From the NCBI GenBank assembly GCA_017510405.1, contig JAFWNG010000045.1, positions 62,001 through 126,000 on the forward strand: a DNA stretch of 64,000 nt. The letters run 5' to 3'. Position numbers and translations under genes: made by a program. This document shows, in pieces, positions 36,674-45,630 of this stretch. Within the stretch, counting starts at the first letter, position 1. Each line of letters starts with the position of its first letter. The notes beneath the pieces were generated by a model. It was not told the DNA's origin and ran no database searches. It saw only the letters and a program-made list of their open reading frames with translations. The DNA comes from Solobacterium sp. (lineage in GTDB: Bacteria; Bacillota_I; Bacilli_A; Erysipelotrichales; Erysipelotrichaceae).

Positions 36674-38207
36674 ATCGCAGTTTCAGCATCTCCTCAATAT
36701 CGATCGCCTTCAGCAGGATCTCCAGCTGCAGACGCCGGTCACTGTCGCTCAGATCCATCTGCAGTTCCCGTTCGATCCGGGCTATGCGGTCGATCAGCGT
36801 GGAGCGATGGATATAGAGTTTCCGCGCCGCCTCCGTATACGACATGTTTTCTTCCAGAAACACCTTCAGTGTTTCAAGGTACGATACACCGCCGCTGCGG
36901 TCATGTTCAAGCAGTGTCTGAAAACCGTTCGGGAAATATGCCTGCACCGGCAGCCCGCCGAGGGCATTGATAATCATATCCGTCAGTGCATAGCTGGCAA
37001 AATAATACAGGTCTCCGCCCGGCGCCATCAGGCGTCCGTTTTCCAGCGCAGACTGTGCCTGCAGATAATAGATACGGATGTCGAGCAGGTCGCGGAATTC
37101 ATTGGAAATACCTGCCGAAACACGCATTCTGCCGCAGAAGTCCCGCAGTCTGCGGTTGAGTTCCGCTTTATAATACCCATCTTTACCGCTGTCCAGCGTT
37201 TCTATACTGACAAAGCAGACGATACCCGGTTCGGAGCGGAATGCCGCCGATTCCGGAAAGAGTTCTTCAAAGCTCTCACAGATATATTCCGCCGGAAGCT
37301 GCGGCCGTTCCCGCGTATACTGCAGGATCACGCATACATACTGCGTTTTGCGGTTGGAGGCATTCAGCACCCACCGCTGCGCATCGCTTAAGGGCAGTTC
37401 TTCGACCAGCGTCTGCAGGACCCGACGCAGAGATGATGTTTCATCATTTATGACCGCGGGATTGCGCCGGATCGCCGTTTCCAGGATTCCGGCCAGGAAG
37501 ACCGCAAGGCTCTCGTCCCGGCTGCTGAAATCATCCTGATCCAGCGGAATGCACAGACAGCCTTCGTAAGTGTCGGAACGGCTGTACAGATTCACACAGA
37601 GAATATTCCTTTCCCCTGCCGTTATGCGCAGCGGTCCGTGTTTTTCCGTCATCAGATCCGATGAGGACAGAAAGGTTGACATCGCTTCCGTCGTCAGCGT
37701 GCCGCCGCGGGACGGGATCCAGTCCGCATCCCGCACACTGCTGTCTGTCGCCGCAAGAAAGCGGAAGGACTTGTCCAGCAGATAGAGCGAACGGCCGAAG
37801 ACCGCCATGGAATCTGCCAGAATGCCCGCCAGTCCGCTGTCTTCCGCAAGATCGCGGTACAGCGTGTTTTCCCATTCATCGTAGCGGTCATAGATCTTCT
37901 GCAGCGTCTGGTAGACGCGGAAATAATCTGCTCTTTCCTTGATCGTGATCAGGCACAGATGTTCACGATAATAGCGTGCATACGGAAGCTCGCCGATGCA
38001 GACAAGCACGGCTCCGTGACGGATCCGCGGCCGGGCGGGAAGACGGTCTGCCGTTGCGAGAACTGCATGTCCGCTTTGAAACTCCCGGTCGCTTTCCATG
38101 TAAAAATCCGGCCGTCCCAGTACCATTGCATTGGCTTCCTGTCCGGTCATTTCGACGGTATACGTTTTTGCCAGTTCAGCATATATGATCGCAGCATTCA
38201 GTTTCAT
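36672..38207 (-). CDS. PucR/CdaR-type transcriptional regulator
   Basis: A 511-residue regulator. A long sensory region (1-430, GAF-like in part) precedes a C-terminal HTH_30 domain (YLETLKVFLEENMSYTEAARKLYIHRSTLIDRI, about 440-490), the PucR family hallmark. The start at 38207 (MKLNAA) is chosen as the frame upstream lacks coding character; its ribosome site is weak, with TATAAT about 21 bases upstream. It is divergent from the SDR-GcvT operon and likely activates it when the substrate is present. Confidence 0.82.
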   Translation of the reverse strand: MKLNAAIIYAELAKTYTVEMTGQEANAMVLGRPDFYMESDREFQSGHAVLATADRLPARPRIRHGAVLVCIGELPYARYYREHLCLITIKERADYFRVYQTLQKIYDRYDEWENTLYRDLAEDSGLAGILADSMAVFGRSLYLLDKSFRFLAATDSSVRDADWIPSRGGTLTTEAMSTFLSSSDLMTEKHGPLRITAGERNILCVNLYSRSDTYEGCLCIPLDQDDFSSRDESLAVFLAGILETAIRRNPAVINDETSSLRRVLQTLVEELPLSDAQRWVLNASNRKTQYVCVILQYTRERPQLPAEYICESFEELFPESAAFRSEPGIVCFVSIETLDSGKDGYYKAELNRRLRDFCGRMRVSAGISNEFRDLLDIRIYYLQAQSALENGRLMAPGGDLYYFASYALTDMIINALGGLPVQAYFPNGFQTLLEHDRSGGVSYLETLKVFLEENMSYTEAARKLYIHRSTLIDRIARIERELQMDLSDSDRRLQLEILLKAIDIEEMLKLR

Positions 38208-38498
38208 ATAAAGTATCTCTGTTTTCATTATAGCGGATACAGCATTCCATTGACCCGTCATTTTGTAGGTATTTCCGACAGGAGTTCCATACAGACAGCG
38301 GTTTGGGAATAATTGTTTCCGCAGGTTTTTTCCCGGCTTCCGCAGACCCGGCTGTTTTCTACCCTTCCCCACCCGTGAAAACAGGTGCTGAAGCTCCGGA
38401 AAAATCGTATTTTTTCAGCATTTCCGCGCATTTTCCTCCTTTTTAGAATAAAGACGGAAGACCTGCCCGGGTCACTATTTTACAGGAGGAGATCATTT
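38208..38498. promoter_or_regulatory. Divergent intergenic region between PucR and SDR genes
   Basis: A 291-base gap with promoters for both directions. A minus-strand TATAAT lies about 20 bases before the PucR start. No clear inverted repeat is seen and no gene is supported. Confidence 0.4.
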
Positions 38499-39404
38499 AT
38501 GCCATTTACACCGGCTGATAAAGCCATGCTGGAAGGATATGTCCGCGCCGCCCGTCCGTTTGCGGATATGTTCTCTGTCAAAGATAAAACCGCACTCGTG
38601 ACCGGAGGATCCTCCGGACTCGGTTTTGATATCACACTGCGCCTGCTGCAGGGCGGGGCCCGTGTCGTCGTCGCTTCCAATTCCCGCATCGAGGAAGAAG
38701 CCGCCATGCCGCTGTTTGCCGAACAGGGTTTTGTGGATCAGGTGCGTTTCTTCTTTGCCGATGTGAGAAACGAAGAAGACGTGGAAAAACTTGTCGCCTA
38801 TACAGCAGAGACATTCGGTTCGCTGGATATCTTTGTCAACAGCGCAGCCATCTGGAACTACGCCAAGATCTACGATCTGCCGAAAGAAGACCTGCAGCTG
38901 GTCTTTGAGACCAATGTGTACGGTGCCTTCTACGGCGTTAAGCATGTCAGTAAATACATGAAGGAACACGGGATCGCCGGCAAGATCGTTCTGATCGCGT
39001 CGAACAGCCCGATCGTTCCGTATCCGGTATTCGGCGGCTATCCGCACTACGCTTCCAGCAAGGCGGCAGTTATGGGACTTTGCGTTGAAGCAGCCAAGGA
39101 ACTCAAGCGCTACGGCATCATGGTCAATACGATCGCTCCGGGCGGAATGGTCACCCCCGGCGCTGCCGGAAACCTTGCCAGTGAACTGATCACGGAAGAG
39201 CAGCAGGATGAGTTCTATGACGAACTGATGGTATGGTCCGTAGACGGACAGCTGCCGGTCGATCAGGTCGGCATCGCCGCATATGCATTCTGCACACCGA
39301 TGAGCGACGGCATCACCGGTGAAGTCATCCTCGCAGACGGCGGCGCATCTCATAATATCGTGCGCTATCAGCCTGCCATCGATGCATATCCCGAAGAACA
39401 GTAA
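38499..39404 (+). CDS. Short-chain dehydrogenase/reductase
   Basis: A 301-residue NAD(P)-dependent SDR. The cofactor site is TGGSSGLGF (near residue 33), the active-site serine and YASSKAA tyrosine-lysine pair lie near 168-188, with NSAA at about 113. A N-terminal extension of about 25 residues is present. AGGAGG precedes the ATG. It opens a three-gene operon with a Cys-rich protein and a GcvT-like protein, so it may oxidise an alcohol or amine on the same substrate. Confidence 0.9.
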   Translation: MPFTPADKAMLEGYVRAARPFADMFSVKDKTALVTGGSSGLGFDITLRLLQGGARVVVASNSRIEEEAAMPLFAEQGFVDQVRFFFADVRNEEDVEKLVAYTAETFGSLDIFVNSAAIWNYAKIYDLPKEDLQLVFETNVYGAFYGVKHVSKYMKEHGIAGKIVLIASNSPIVPYPVFGGYPHYASSKAAVMGLCVEAAKELKRYGIMVNTIAPGGMVTPGAAGNLASELITEEQQDEFYDELMVWSVDGQLPVDQVGIAAYAFCTPMSDGITGEVILADGGASHNIVRYQPAIDAYPEEQ

Positions 39405-39419
39405 GGAGGAAATATTCCT

Positions 39420-40649
39420 ATGTCCAGAAAGATACAGGGAAGGATCCCTGCCGACTCCGGAAATGGTGCCGGTTTCACCTCTTACAATGCGGTGCAGTCC
39501 CCGTGGAACAAACTGATGTCCTATCAGGATGCCCTGCATTATGCATCCCGCTTTGAAGCAGTTCTCAGCGCGGCAGTCGCACAGGCATACCGCATCATCA
39601 TTCCCGACTACGAAACACGCGCTTCCGAAATGTGCAAGGAAGCATACGGACGTCTGTATTACACCGGCATCAACTATCCCGGTGACGACGGCTTCGGCAT
39701 CCATCCGTTCATGTGCGGCTCCTACCCCGGCGCGCTGATCGGCGACAAGGGCGACGATGCCCTGCTCATGTGCGGACGCTGCCAGGACTTCGGTACATAC
39801 CGCTGTGAAAAAGAACTGGATGTCTGCGACTGGGACATCTGCTGTTCGGAGCTTTGCCGGGCAACGACCATGTCGCTGCAGGGACAGGCCGACGCGACCG
39901 AGTCCCGCCACCGCAAAGGCAAGAAGCTGGATTACATGATGGTCGAAGCAAGAGGCTGCGGCGACCGTCACTGCCGCATCATTGCGGAAAACCGTGAAAA
40001 ATACCCGGCTCCGGCTCACGAACTCTGGCAGTCCTTCGGCCCGGCAGTATCGGACGAATACAAGAAGTTTACGACGGAAGACCGGACCGTCGAAGAATCC
40101 ATGATGTTCCGGGAAGAATGCAATTATCATTTCGTCAACGGAGTCAATAACGAAACCGACTCCTCCAACCAGATGGTCAACCTGTCCACTGCCGCATCCC
40201 TGTACCTTCTGCCGGCAATCGACAATGCCGTACGTCTCGGCTATACCACAGAGAAACAGGCGGATTGGACCAAGAAATGCGTCCTCGAAGCTGCCGGCAA
40301 GGCCATGTTCGGCGAACGCTACGCGATCAGGGCATGCCGCGAGTGGCTCGGCTATCCGCAGGAAGACAAAGCCGATGCACGCCTGATGGGCGGTGTCATA
40401 GAGATGCTGCTGCAGTCTCTCGTCTGCAAATATGAGATCGAAGCATTCAACAATGACGAAGTCATCTATGTGATCGACCGCGGCGGTCTTTCCATCACCG
40501 GCACCCAGTCCCTGTGCGAAGCGCATCTCTATATGTGGCAGGGCATGGTCAAGACCCTGGTCAGCGCGGAATGGTCCCTGTGGGAAGAAGATTCCCCGAA
40601 GGGAAAGATGCGCATCAAGATCGCACGGAAGATCGACAAATTCATGTAG
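39420..40649 (+). CDS. Cysteine-rich protein of unknown function in the GcvT-like operon
   Basis: A 409-residue soluble protein that I do not recognise. A cysteine-dense region at residues 99-146 (Cys99, 118, 121, 129, 136, 141, 142, 146), with two more in GCGDRHCR near 180, points to metal or Fe-S binding. The ribosome site is AAGGAGG. Gaps to its neighbours are about 15 bases. It may be the substrate-activating or regulatory partner of the GcvT-like protein downstream. Confidence 0.6.
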   Translation: MSRKIQGRIPADSGNGAGFTSYNAVQSPWNKLMSYQDALHYASRFEAVLSAAVAQAYRIIIPDYETRASEMCKEAYGRLYYTGINYPGDDGFGIHPFMCGSYPGALIGDKGDDALLMCGRCQDFGTYRCEKELDVCDWDICCSELCRATTMSLQGQADATESRHRKGKKLDYMMVEARGCGDRHCRIIAENREKYPAPAHELWQSFGPAVSDEYKKFTTEDRTVEESMMFREECNYHFVNGVNNETDSSNQMVNLSTAASLYLLPAIDNAVRLGYTTEKQADWTKKCVLEAAGKAMFGERYAIRACREWLGYPQEDKADARLMGGVIEMLLQSLVCKYEIEAFNNDEVIYVIDRGGLSITGTQSLCEAHLYMWQGMVKTLVSAEWSLWEEDSPKGKMRIKIARKIDKFM

Positions 40650-40663
40650 GAGGCCGCAGAACG

Positions 40664-41692
40664 ATGTATAAGAATATCTTTAACAGCGATACCTGGAAAC
40701 GCGAAGAGCACATGGCCGTCCGTGAGTGCGTCGGCTACTATCTGTTCACCCATCAGCTGATGGAAGTCACCGGTCCGGATGCCGGCCGCTTCCTTGACTG
40801 GATCTGCCCCAACAACATCGCTTCCCTCAAAGTCGGAAGAGACCGCTATACCACGATCCTGAACGAAGACGGCGAGATCATCGACGACGTTGTCGTCATG
40901 CGTCTGGATGAAGAACAGTACTGGGTATCCACCCTGTACGGAACAAAGCTGGATGACTGGATCTACTATCACAGTGAAAACTATGATCTGGATTCGTATG
41001 AGATCACGGAAGACTGGCATATGTTCTCCGTTCAGGGACCGAAGTCGCAGGAAGTCATGAACGCCATCTGTGAGACCGGCGTTGACGGACTGCGCTTCTT
41101 TGAGACCCGTATGGATGTGATCAGCGGCATGGATGTCCGCATCAACCGCGGCGGCTTTACCGGCGAGAAATTCGGCTATGAGATCTACTGTTCACCGGAT
41201 GACGCCGACGCCGTTCAGGAAGTGCTGGACGCTGCTGTAAAAGAGGCAGGCGGACGGGAGATCACGGAGTTCCAGGTCTTTGCATGGACCCTTCCGACCG
41301 AAGCAGGATTCTACTATATGCGGGATCTTGCCCACACCAATCCCATGGAAGTCGGCCTTGACCGCAATATCGTATGGGACAAGGAATTCATCGGAAAAGA
41401 AGCTCTGCTGAAGATCCGGGAAGAAGGACCGAAGCGTGAAATGGTCGGCTTTGAAATCTGTGATTCCAACGAAGATCACTGTATCCTCTCTGCCCAGTAC
41501 GGCGGTCCGGGTGAACCGGTCTATATCGAGGGCGAAGACGAAGAAGTCGGCCGCGTGCGCAAGCTGGTCTATTCCTATGTGAAAAATGTTAATAACGGCT
41601 ATATCCTGGCAGTCAAAGACAAACTGCACATCGGCGACGAGATTAAGATCAACGGCACCGAGTGCATCATCACAGGAAAGAACTGGCTTTGA
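40664..41692 (+). CDS. GcvT-like aminomethyltransferase/demethylase
   Basis: A 342-residue protein of the glycine cleavage T-protein family, which moves a one-carbon unit to tetrahydrofolate. DWICPNNIASLKVGRDRYTTILNEDGEIIDD, in part, is the GcvT signature (about residues 42-70), and SVQGPKSQEVM and LPTEAGFYYM follow. No other glycine-cleavage gene is nearby, so it is more likely a THF-dependent demethylase acting on a methylated amine or ether. I start at 40664, after GGAGG. Confidence 0.85.
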   Translation: MYKNIFNSDTWKREEHMAVRECVGYYLFTHQLMEVTGPDAGRFLDWICPNNIASLKVGRDRYTTILNEDGEIIDDVVVMRLDEEQYWVSTLYGTKLDDWIYYHSENYDLDSYEITEDWHMFSVQGPKSQEVMNAICETGVDGLRFFETRMDVISGMDVRINRGGFTGEKFGYEIYCSPDDADAVQEVLDAAVKEAGGREITEFQVFAWTLPTEAGFYYMRDLAHTNPMEVGLDRNIVWDKEFIGKEALLKIREEGPKREMVGFEICDSNEDHCILSAQYGGPGEPVYIEGEDEEVGRVRKLVYSYVKNVNNGYILAVKDKLHIGDEIKINGTECIITGKNWL

Positions 41693-41701
41693 TTCAATAC
41701 T

Positions 41702-41730
41702 CAGGAGCTCTTCGGAGCTCCTTTTTCACT
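41702..41730 (+). terminator. Intrinsic terminator of the SDR-GcvT operon
   Basis: AGGAGCTC/GAGCTCCT with a TTCG loop and a T-run. Confidence 0.9.
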
Positions 41731-41762
41731 GGATACGCTATACTTACAGCAGGAGGTCCCTT

Positions 41763-42722
41763 ATGCAGTCTGCAGTCCGTTACGGCATTCTGTCTGCCGC
41801 ATCCATCGTTCCCCGCTTTGTCAAAGGCATGCGCCTGAGTGAAAACGGCGAAGTTACCGCCATCTGGTCGCGCAGTGAAGAAAAAGCCCGCACTATGGCG
41901 GAAGAACTCGGCATTGAACGTGTATACACAGATCACCGGGAGCTTCTCAATGACCCGGACATCGATGCTGTATACATTCCGCTCATTAACTCCCTGCACT
42001 ATCCCTATGTGAAAGAAGCACTGCTGGCGGGAAAGCATGTGCTGTGTGAAAAGCCGTTTGTTCTCCATGCAGAAGAAGCACGCGAACTGTCCGCGCTTTC
42101 TCATGAGAAGGGGCTGTTCCTGACGGAAGCGGTGAAGACACCGTTTCTGCCGATCTATGACCGCATCCGCGAGATCCTGAACAGCGGGATGCTTGGATCC
42201 ATGCGTTATATGGAATTCCGCCAGTCCTATACCGTCGGACCGTATGTCGGCGGATGGAATACGGAGATCGACAAAGGCGGCGGTGTCCTGTACGGAAACG
42301 AAGCGTATTTCTTTACCATGGCAGAATACCTTGCCGGAGAGATTCTTTCCGTGACCGGAACACTCAGTTTTCCGGACGGGGAAGCAGAAGACCAGCTTGC
42401 GGTCAGCGCGCTCCTGCCGAATGGTGTTCTTGCGACTCTGCAGGTATCCCGCCGCGTCCTGTTTGAAAACGGACTTACCATCCGTTGTGATCATGGAAAG
42501 ATCGTGATCCCGGATTACTGGAAAGCTTCCCGTGCATATGTATATGAAGGTGACCGGCTCAAGGAAACGATCGATATCCCCTGCCCGTTTGAGTTCCAGT
42601 ATGAACTGAAGCATTACAATCAATGCATACAGAACGGACTGGTGGAAAGTCCCGTAACCACGCACGAAGACACGATCCGCCGCATTGCATTCACCGAACA
42701 GCTTTACGCACCGTACCGATAA
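41763..42722 (+). CDS. Gfo/Idh/MocA family oxidoreductase
   Basis: A 319-residue NAD(P)-dependent sugar or inositol oxidoreductase. An N-terminal Rossmann domain (MQSAVRYGILSAASIVPRFVKG) is followed by HVLCEKPFVLHAEEA (near 95), the catalytic EKP motif. The ribosome site is AGGAGG. It is a single gene between terminators; the substrate is unknown. Confidence 0.87.
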   Translation: MQSAVRYGILSAASIVPRFVKGMRLSENGEVTAIWSRSEEKARTMAEELGIERVYTDHRELLNDPDIDAVYIPLINSLHYPYVKEALLAGKHVLCEKPFVLHAEEARELSALSHEKGLFLTEAVKTPFLPIYDRIREILNSGMLGSMRYMEFRQSYTVGPYVGGWNTEIDKGGGVLYGNEAYFFTMAEYLAGEILSVTGTLSFPDGEAEDQLAVSALLPNGVLATLQVSRRVLFENGLTIRCDHGKIVIPDYWKASRAYVYEGDRLKETIDIPCPFEFQYELKHYNQCIQNGLVESPVTTHEDTIRRIAFTEQLYAPYR

Positions 42723-42747
42723 AAAAACGTTCCGTTTTATCGGAACG
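42720..42747 (-). terminator. Terminator between oxidoreductase and aspartate kinase
   Basis: CGTTCCG/CGGAACG with a 6-nt loop; on the minus strand TTTTTTT follows. It may also stop the plus-strand gene. Confidence 0.75.
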
Positions 42748-42761
42748 CATGCCATCCCCTC

Positions 42762-44072
42762 TTACAGGAATTCGTAGAGTCCTTTGTACAGAGCCCGGAT
42801 GGTTTTTTCATAATCCGAGTCATTGACGCCGATGATGATATTCAGCTCGCTGCAGCCGGCATCGATCATGCGCACGTTGATGCCTGCTTCGGCAATGCTC
42901 TGCAGGACGCGCGCCGCAACACCGACGTTGGCGGAGATGCCTTCACCCACGACAGCGATCAGGGACATGTTGTCTTCAATGAATACACGATCCGGATGGA
43001 ACTCCTGATCGATCTCCATGATCAGTTCGTTGCGGTGCGGATCCATCGCCTTTGTGTCCGCGATGACCGACATGATATCGATGGAAGTCGGCGTATGTTC
43101 ATAAGAGATGCCGTGGGAAGCAATGATCTCCAGAATGCGGGCGCCGAAGCCGATCTGGCTGTTCATCATCGCCATTTCGATCTGCAGGTTGGAGAAGCCC
43201 TTCTTGCCGGCAATACCCGTTACCGGATGACTTCCCCGGTCCACCGGATACTTGGCGACGATCCATGTGCCTTCTTTTTCCGGATCCATCGTATTGCATA
43301 CACGGATCGGAATGCCGGTATTCTTCAGCGGGAAAACAGCGTCCTCGTGAAGCACCGAAGCACCCATGTAGGAAAGCTCGCGCAGTTCCCGGTAGCTGAT
43401 ATAGCGCACTGCATGCGGGTTCTCGATCACTCTTGGATCCGCGCTCATGATACCCGTGACATCGGTCCAGTTCTCATAAACAGACGCTTCAACTGCCCGG
43501 GCAACGATCGCGCCGGTCACGTCGGAGCCGCCTCTTGAGAACACCCGGATCACACCGTTGGGACCGCTGCCGTAGAACCCCGGAATGACCGCATATTCAT
43601 ATTCTTCCAGCTCACCGCGCGCAGTGCGGTATGTCAGCGCTTCTTCCAGCCTTCCGTTTTCCCGGAAACGGATCAGATTCGCCGCATCCACAAACGGCCA
43701 GCCCATATACGCAGCCGTGATCTTTGCGGAAAGATATTCCCCGCGGCTGACGATTGCGTCGACAGCGCAGCCTTCCGCCAGTGTTTTTTCAATTTCTCTG
43801 CGTTCTTCCGCAAGATCAAAGTCAATGCCCAGTTCCTGCACGATTCCTGCAAAACGTTCAAAAACATGATCCAGCAGGTCTTCCCGGCTGTCTTTTTCTT
43901 CATATATCCGGTACAGAAGATCAGTCACTTTTTCATCGTCCGCATACCGTTTTCCCGGTGCCGAAACGATCATGAATCGTCTTTCCGGATCTGCCTTCAT
44001 GATATTGCAGGCATGGCGGATCCTGCTGCCGTCTGCCAGTGATGTTCCCCCAAATTTCGCCGCTATCGTCAT
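42762..44072 (-). CDS. Aspartate kinase
   Basis: A 436-residue enzyme making aspartyl-4-phosphate, the first step to lysine, threonine, methionine and diaminopimelate. KFGGTSLADG at the N-terminus is the kinase motif, SRGGSDVTGA is the nucleotide site, and two ACT domains at the C-terminus (about 300-436) bind feedback inhibitors. The other pathway genes are not here. GAGGAAT precedes the ATG. Confidence 0.93.
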   Translation of the reverse strand: MTIAAKFGGTSLADGSRIRHACNIMKADPERRFMIVSAPGKRYADDEKVTDLLYRIYEEKDSREDLLDHVFERFAGIVQELGIDFDLAEERREIEKTLAEGCAVDAIVSRGEYLSAKITAAYMGWPFVDAANLIRFRENGRLEEALTYRTARGELEEYEYAVIPGFYGSGPNGVIRVFSRGGSDVTGAIVARAVEASVYENWTDVTGIMSADPRVIENPHAVRYISYRELRELSYMGASVLHEDAVFPLKNTGIPIRVCNTMDPEKEGTWIVAKYPVDRGSHPVTGIAGKKGFSNLQIEMAMMNSQIGFGARILEIIASHGISYEHTPTSIDIMSVIADTKAMDPHRNELIMEIDQEFHPDRVFIEDNMSLIAVVGEGISANVGVAARVLQSIAEAGINVRMIDAGCSELNIIIGVNDSDYEKTIRALYKGLYEFL

Positions 44073-44170
44073 CGCCCATTCCTCATTTCGCGCCTCATGA
44101 TAGCATTCACTGTTTTTTCCGTCAATCCATATATGTTTTCCGCTATACTGAAGTACAGGAGGACCATTCT

Positions 44171-45013
44171 ATGAGTAAGATCGTTTTTCTGGATGTGGAC
44201 GGCACCCTGATCAACTACTATGCCGAAACACCTGCCAGTGCCAAAAAGGCAATTGATGAAGCGCGTGCCAACGGACACAGAGTCTATATCTGCACCGGCT
44301 GTTCCAAAGCGGAGATCCTGCAGAGAGATCTGCCGGCACTCGACGGCATGATCGGTGCCAACGGCGGCTATGTAGAGGATAACGGAGAAGTGATCCTGCA
44401 CCAGAGCCTGACGCCGGCACAGGTGCGTCATGTGACCGACTGGTGCCGCAGCCGCAAAATCGCGTATGTGCTGGAAGCCAATTCCGCCCGTTACTACGAT
44501 GACCTGTATCTGGAACAGGGACCGGAAGCCAACGCCCGCTACCGGGAAGGAAAAGGTGCGAAAAACGTCGACCGCGAAGCACAGAAGAAGCGCATCATGG
44601 AACAGTATACGTACATCCGCCACGAAGACGCTGCGCGCGATGACGTGAACAAGATCAGCTTTGTTCTGCGCACGTACCAGGATCATCTCGATTCCATTGA
44701 GGAATTCCCGGACATGATCGCACATACATGGGGCGGCACCGGTGAGACAGCGATCTACGGCGACCTGGCCCCGAAGGGCATCACAAAGAAGTATGCGATC
44801 GAAGTTCTTCTGAAGCATCTCGGTGCGTCAAAAGAAGACACCATCTCCTTTGGCGACGCCAAGATCGACCTTTCCATGTTTGAACTGTGCGCGTACAACG
44901 TAGCCATGGGCAACGGCGGTCCTGAGATCAAGGCAGCCGCGGACTATATTACGGATGATGTCGACAATGACGGACTGTACAACGCGTTCCGTTATCTCAA
45001 ACTGATCGACTGA
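44171..45013 (+). CDS. HAD-superfamily Cof-type phosphatase
   Basis: A 280-residue cytoplasmic HAD phosphatase. The nucleophile motif is FLDVDGTLI (5-13), motif III/IV is GDAKIDLSMF near 235, and the cap is Cof type. Relatives act on sugar phosphates or flavin precursors; the substrate is unknown. AGGAGGACC precedes the ATG. Confidence 0.9.
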   Translation: MSKIVFLDVDGTLINYYAETPASAKKAIDEARANGHRVYICTGCSKAEILQRDLPALDGMIGANGGYVEDNGEVILHQSLTPAQVRHVTDWCRSRKIAYVLEANSARYYDDLYLEQGPEANARYREGKGAKNVDREAQKKRIMEQYTYIRHEDAARDDVNKISFVLRTYQDHLDSIEEFPDMIAHTWGGTGETAIYGDLAPKGITKKYAIEVLLKHLGASKEDTISFGDAKIDLSMFELCAYNVAMGNGGPEIKAAADYITDDVDNDGLYNAFRYLKLID

Positions 45014-45024
45014 TATATGACAGA

Positions 45025-45067
45025 AAAGGAGTCCCGGGCTCTTCAGAGTGTACCGAAACTCCTTTTT
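45025..45067 (+). terminator. Terminator of the HAD gene
   Basis: AAGGAGT and ACTCCTT arms with a structured loop and TTTTT. Confidence 0.7.
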
Positions 45068-45188
45068 GCTTAAGTATTATTTCTGAAGGAAGATTGTAAT
45101 AATTGTCATTATTCTTCCATAGGCCAATGAAAACAGCTCAAAGCAGATTTATTCATAATAAAGCACTCACAATAATGAGCGTTTAACA

Positions 45189-45626
45189 ATGAATAGAGAT
45201 GGAATCGAAAAACTATTGTATTCCGAATCATCTGACACCGTAAAAAAGTATCTGTCTTCTTGTAAAGAAACAGATACTCTTCATATTTATACATACAATT
45301 ACAACTGGGATAACGGATTTGATATACCTCGGACAATCATCAATAATGCTCATTGTTCACTGTCAACTGCATTAATGATGTTTTATCTGGCAGATGGCTT
45401 CCGTTATCTGACAGAAAGAAACGAATTAACGGATTCTTCGGAATGGCAAGACTTCATGTCCGATCTTTTCACCTGCATTGTTAATGACCACTACAAAGAC
45501 AAGTCTATACAGTTTACAACTCCGCTCACAAAAGTCCAATTATTCAAGCTTAAGAAGATCCTGACTGACAGTGAACAGATATTAATTACTCCTATTGAAG
45601 GAAAAGATTTAAATATTGAAATATAA
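45189..45626 (+). CDS. DUF4274 domain protein
   Basis: A 145-residue soluble protein. TYNYNWDNGFDIPRTIINNAHCSLSTALMMFY, in part, near residues 33-64 is the DUF4274 pattern. The gene is clearly AT-richer than its neighbours and has no good ribosome site. The frame ends 4 bases from the convergent YitT gene. Such proteins often occur near polymorphic toxins, but no toxin is visible here; it may be a stray or transferred immunity-like gene. Confidence 0.65.
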   Translation: MNRDGIEKLLYSESSDTVKKYLSSCKETDTLHIYTYNYNWDNGFDIPRTIINNAHCSLSTALMMFYLADGFRYLTERNELTDSSEWQDFMSDLFTCIVNDHYKDKSIQFTTPLTKVQLFKLKKILTDSEQILITPIEGKDLNIEI

Positions 45627-45630
45627 CTCG

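Noticed and set aside
38493-40526. A 677-codon minus-strand open frame
   Set aside because: It is antisense to the SDR and Cys-rich genes, both with good ribosome sites. No motifs are seen.
45189-45626. Toxin-antitoxin pair at the DUF4274 gene
   Set aside because: No partner gene lies next to it; the flanks are a HAD terminator and a YitT gene.
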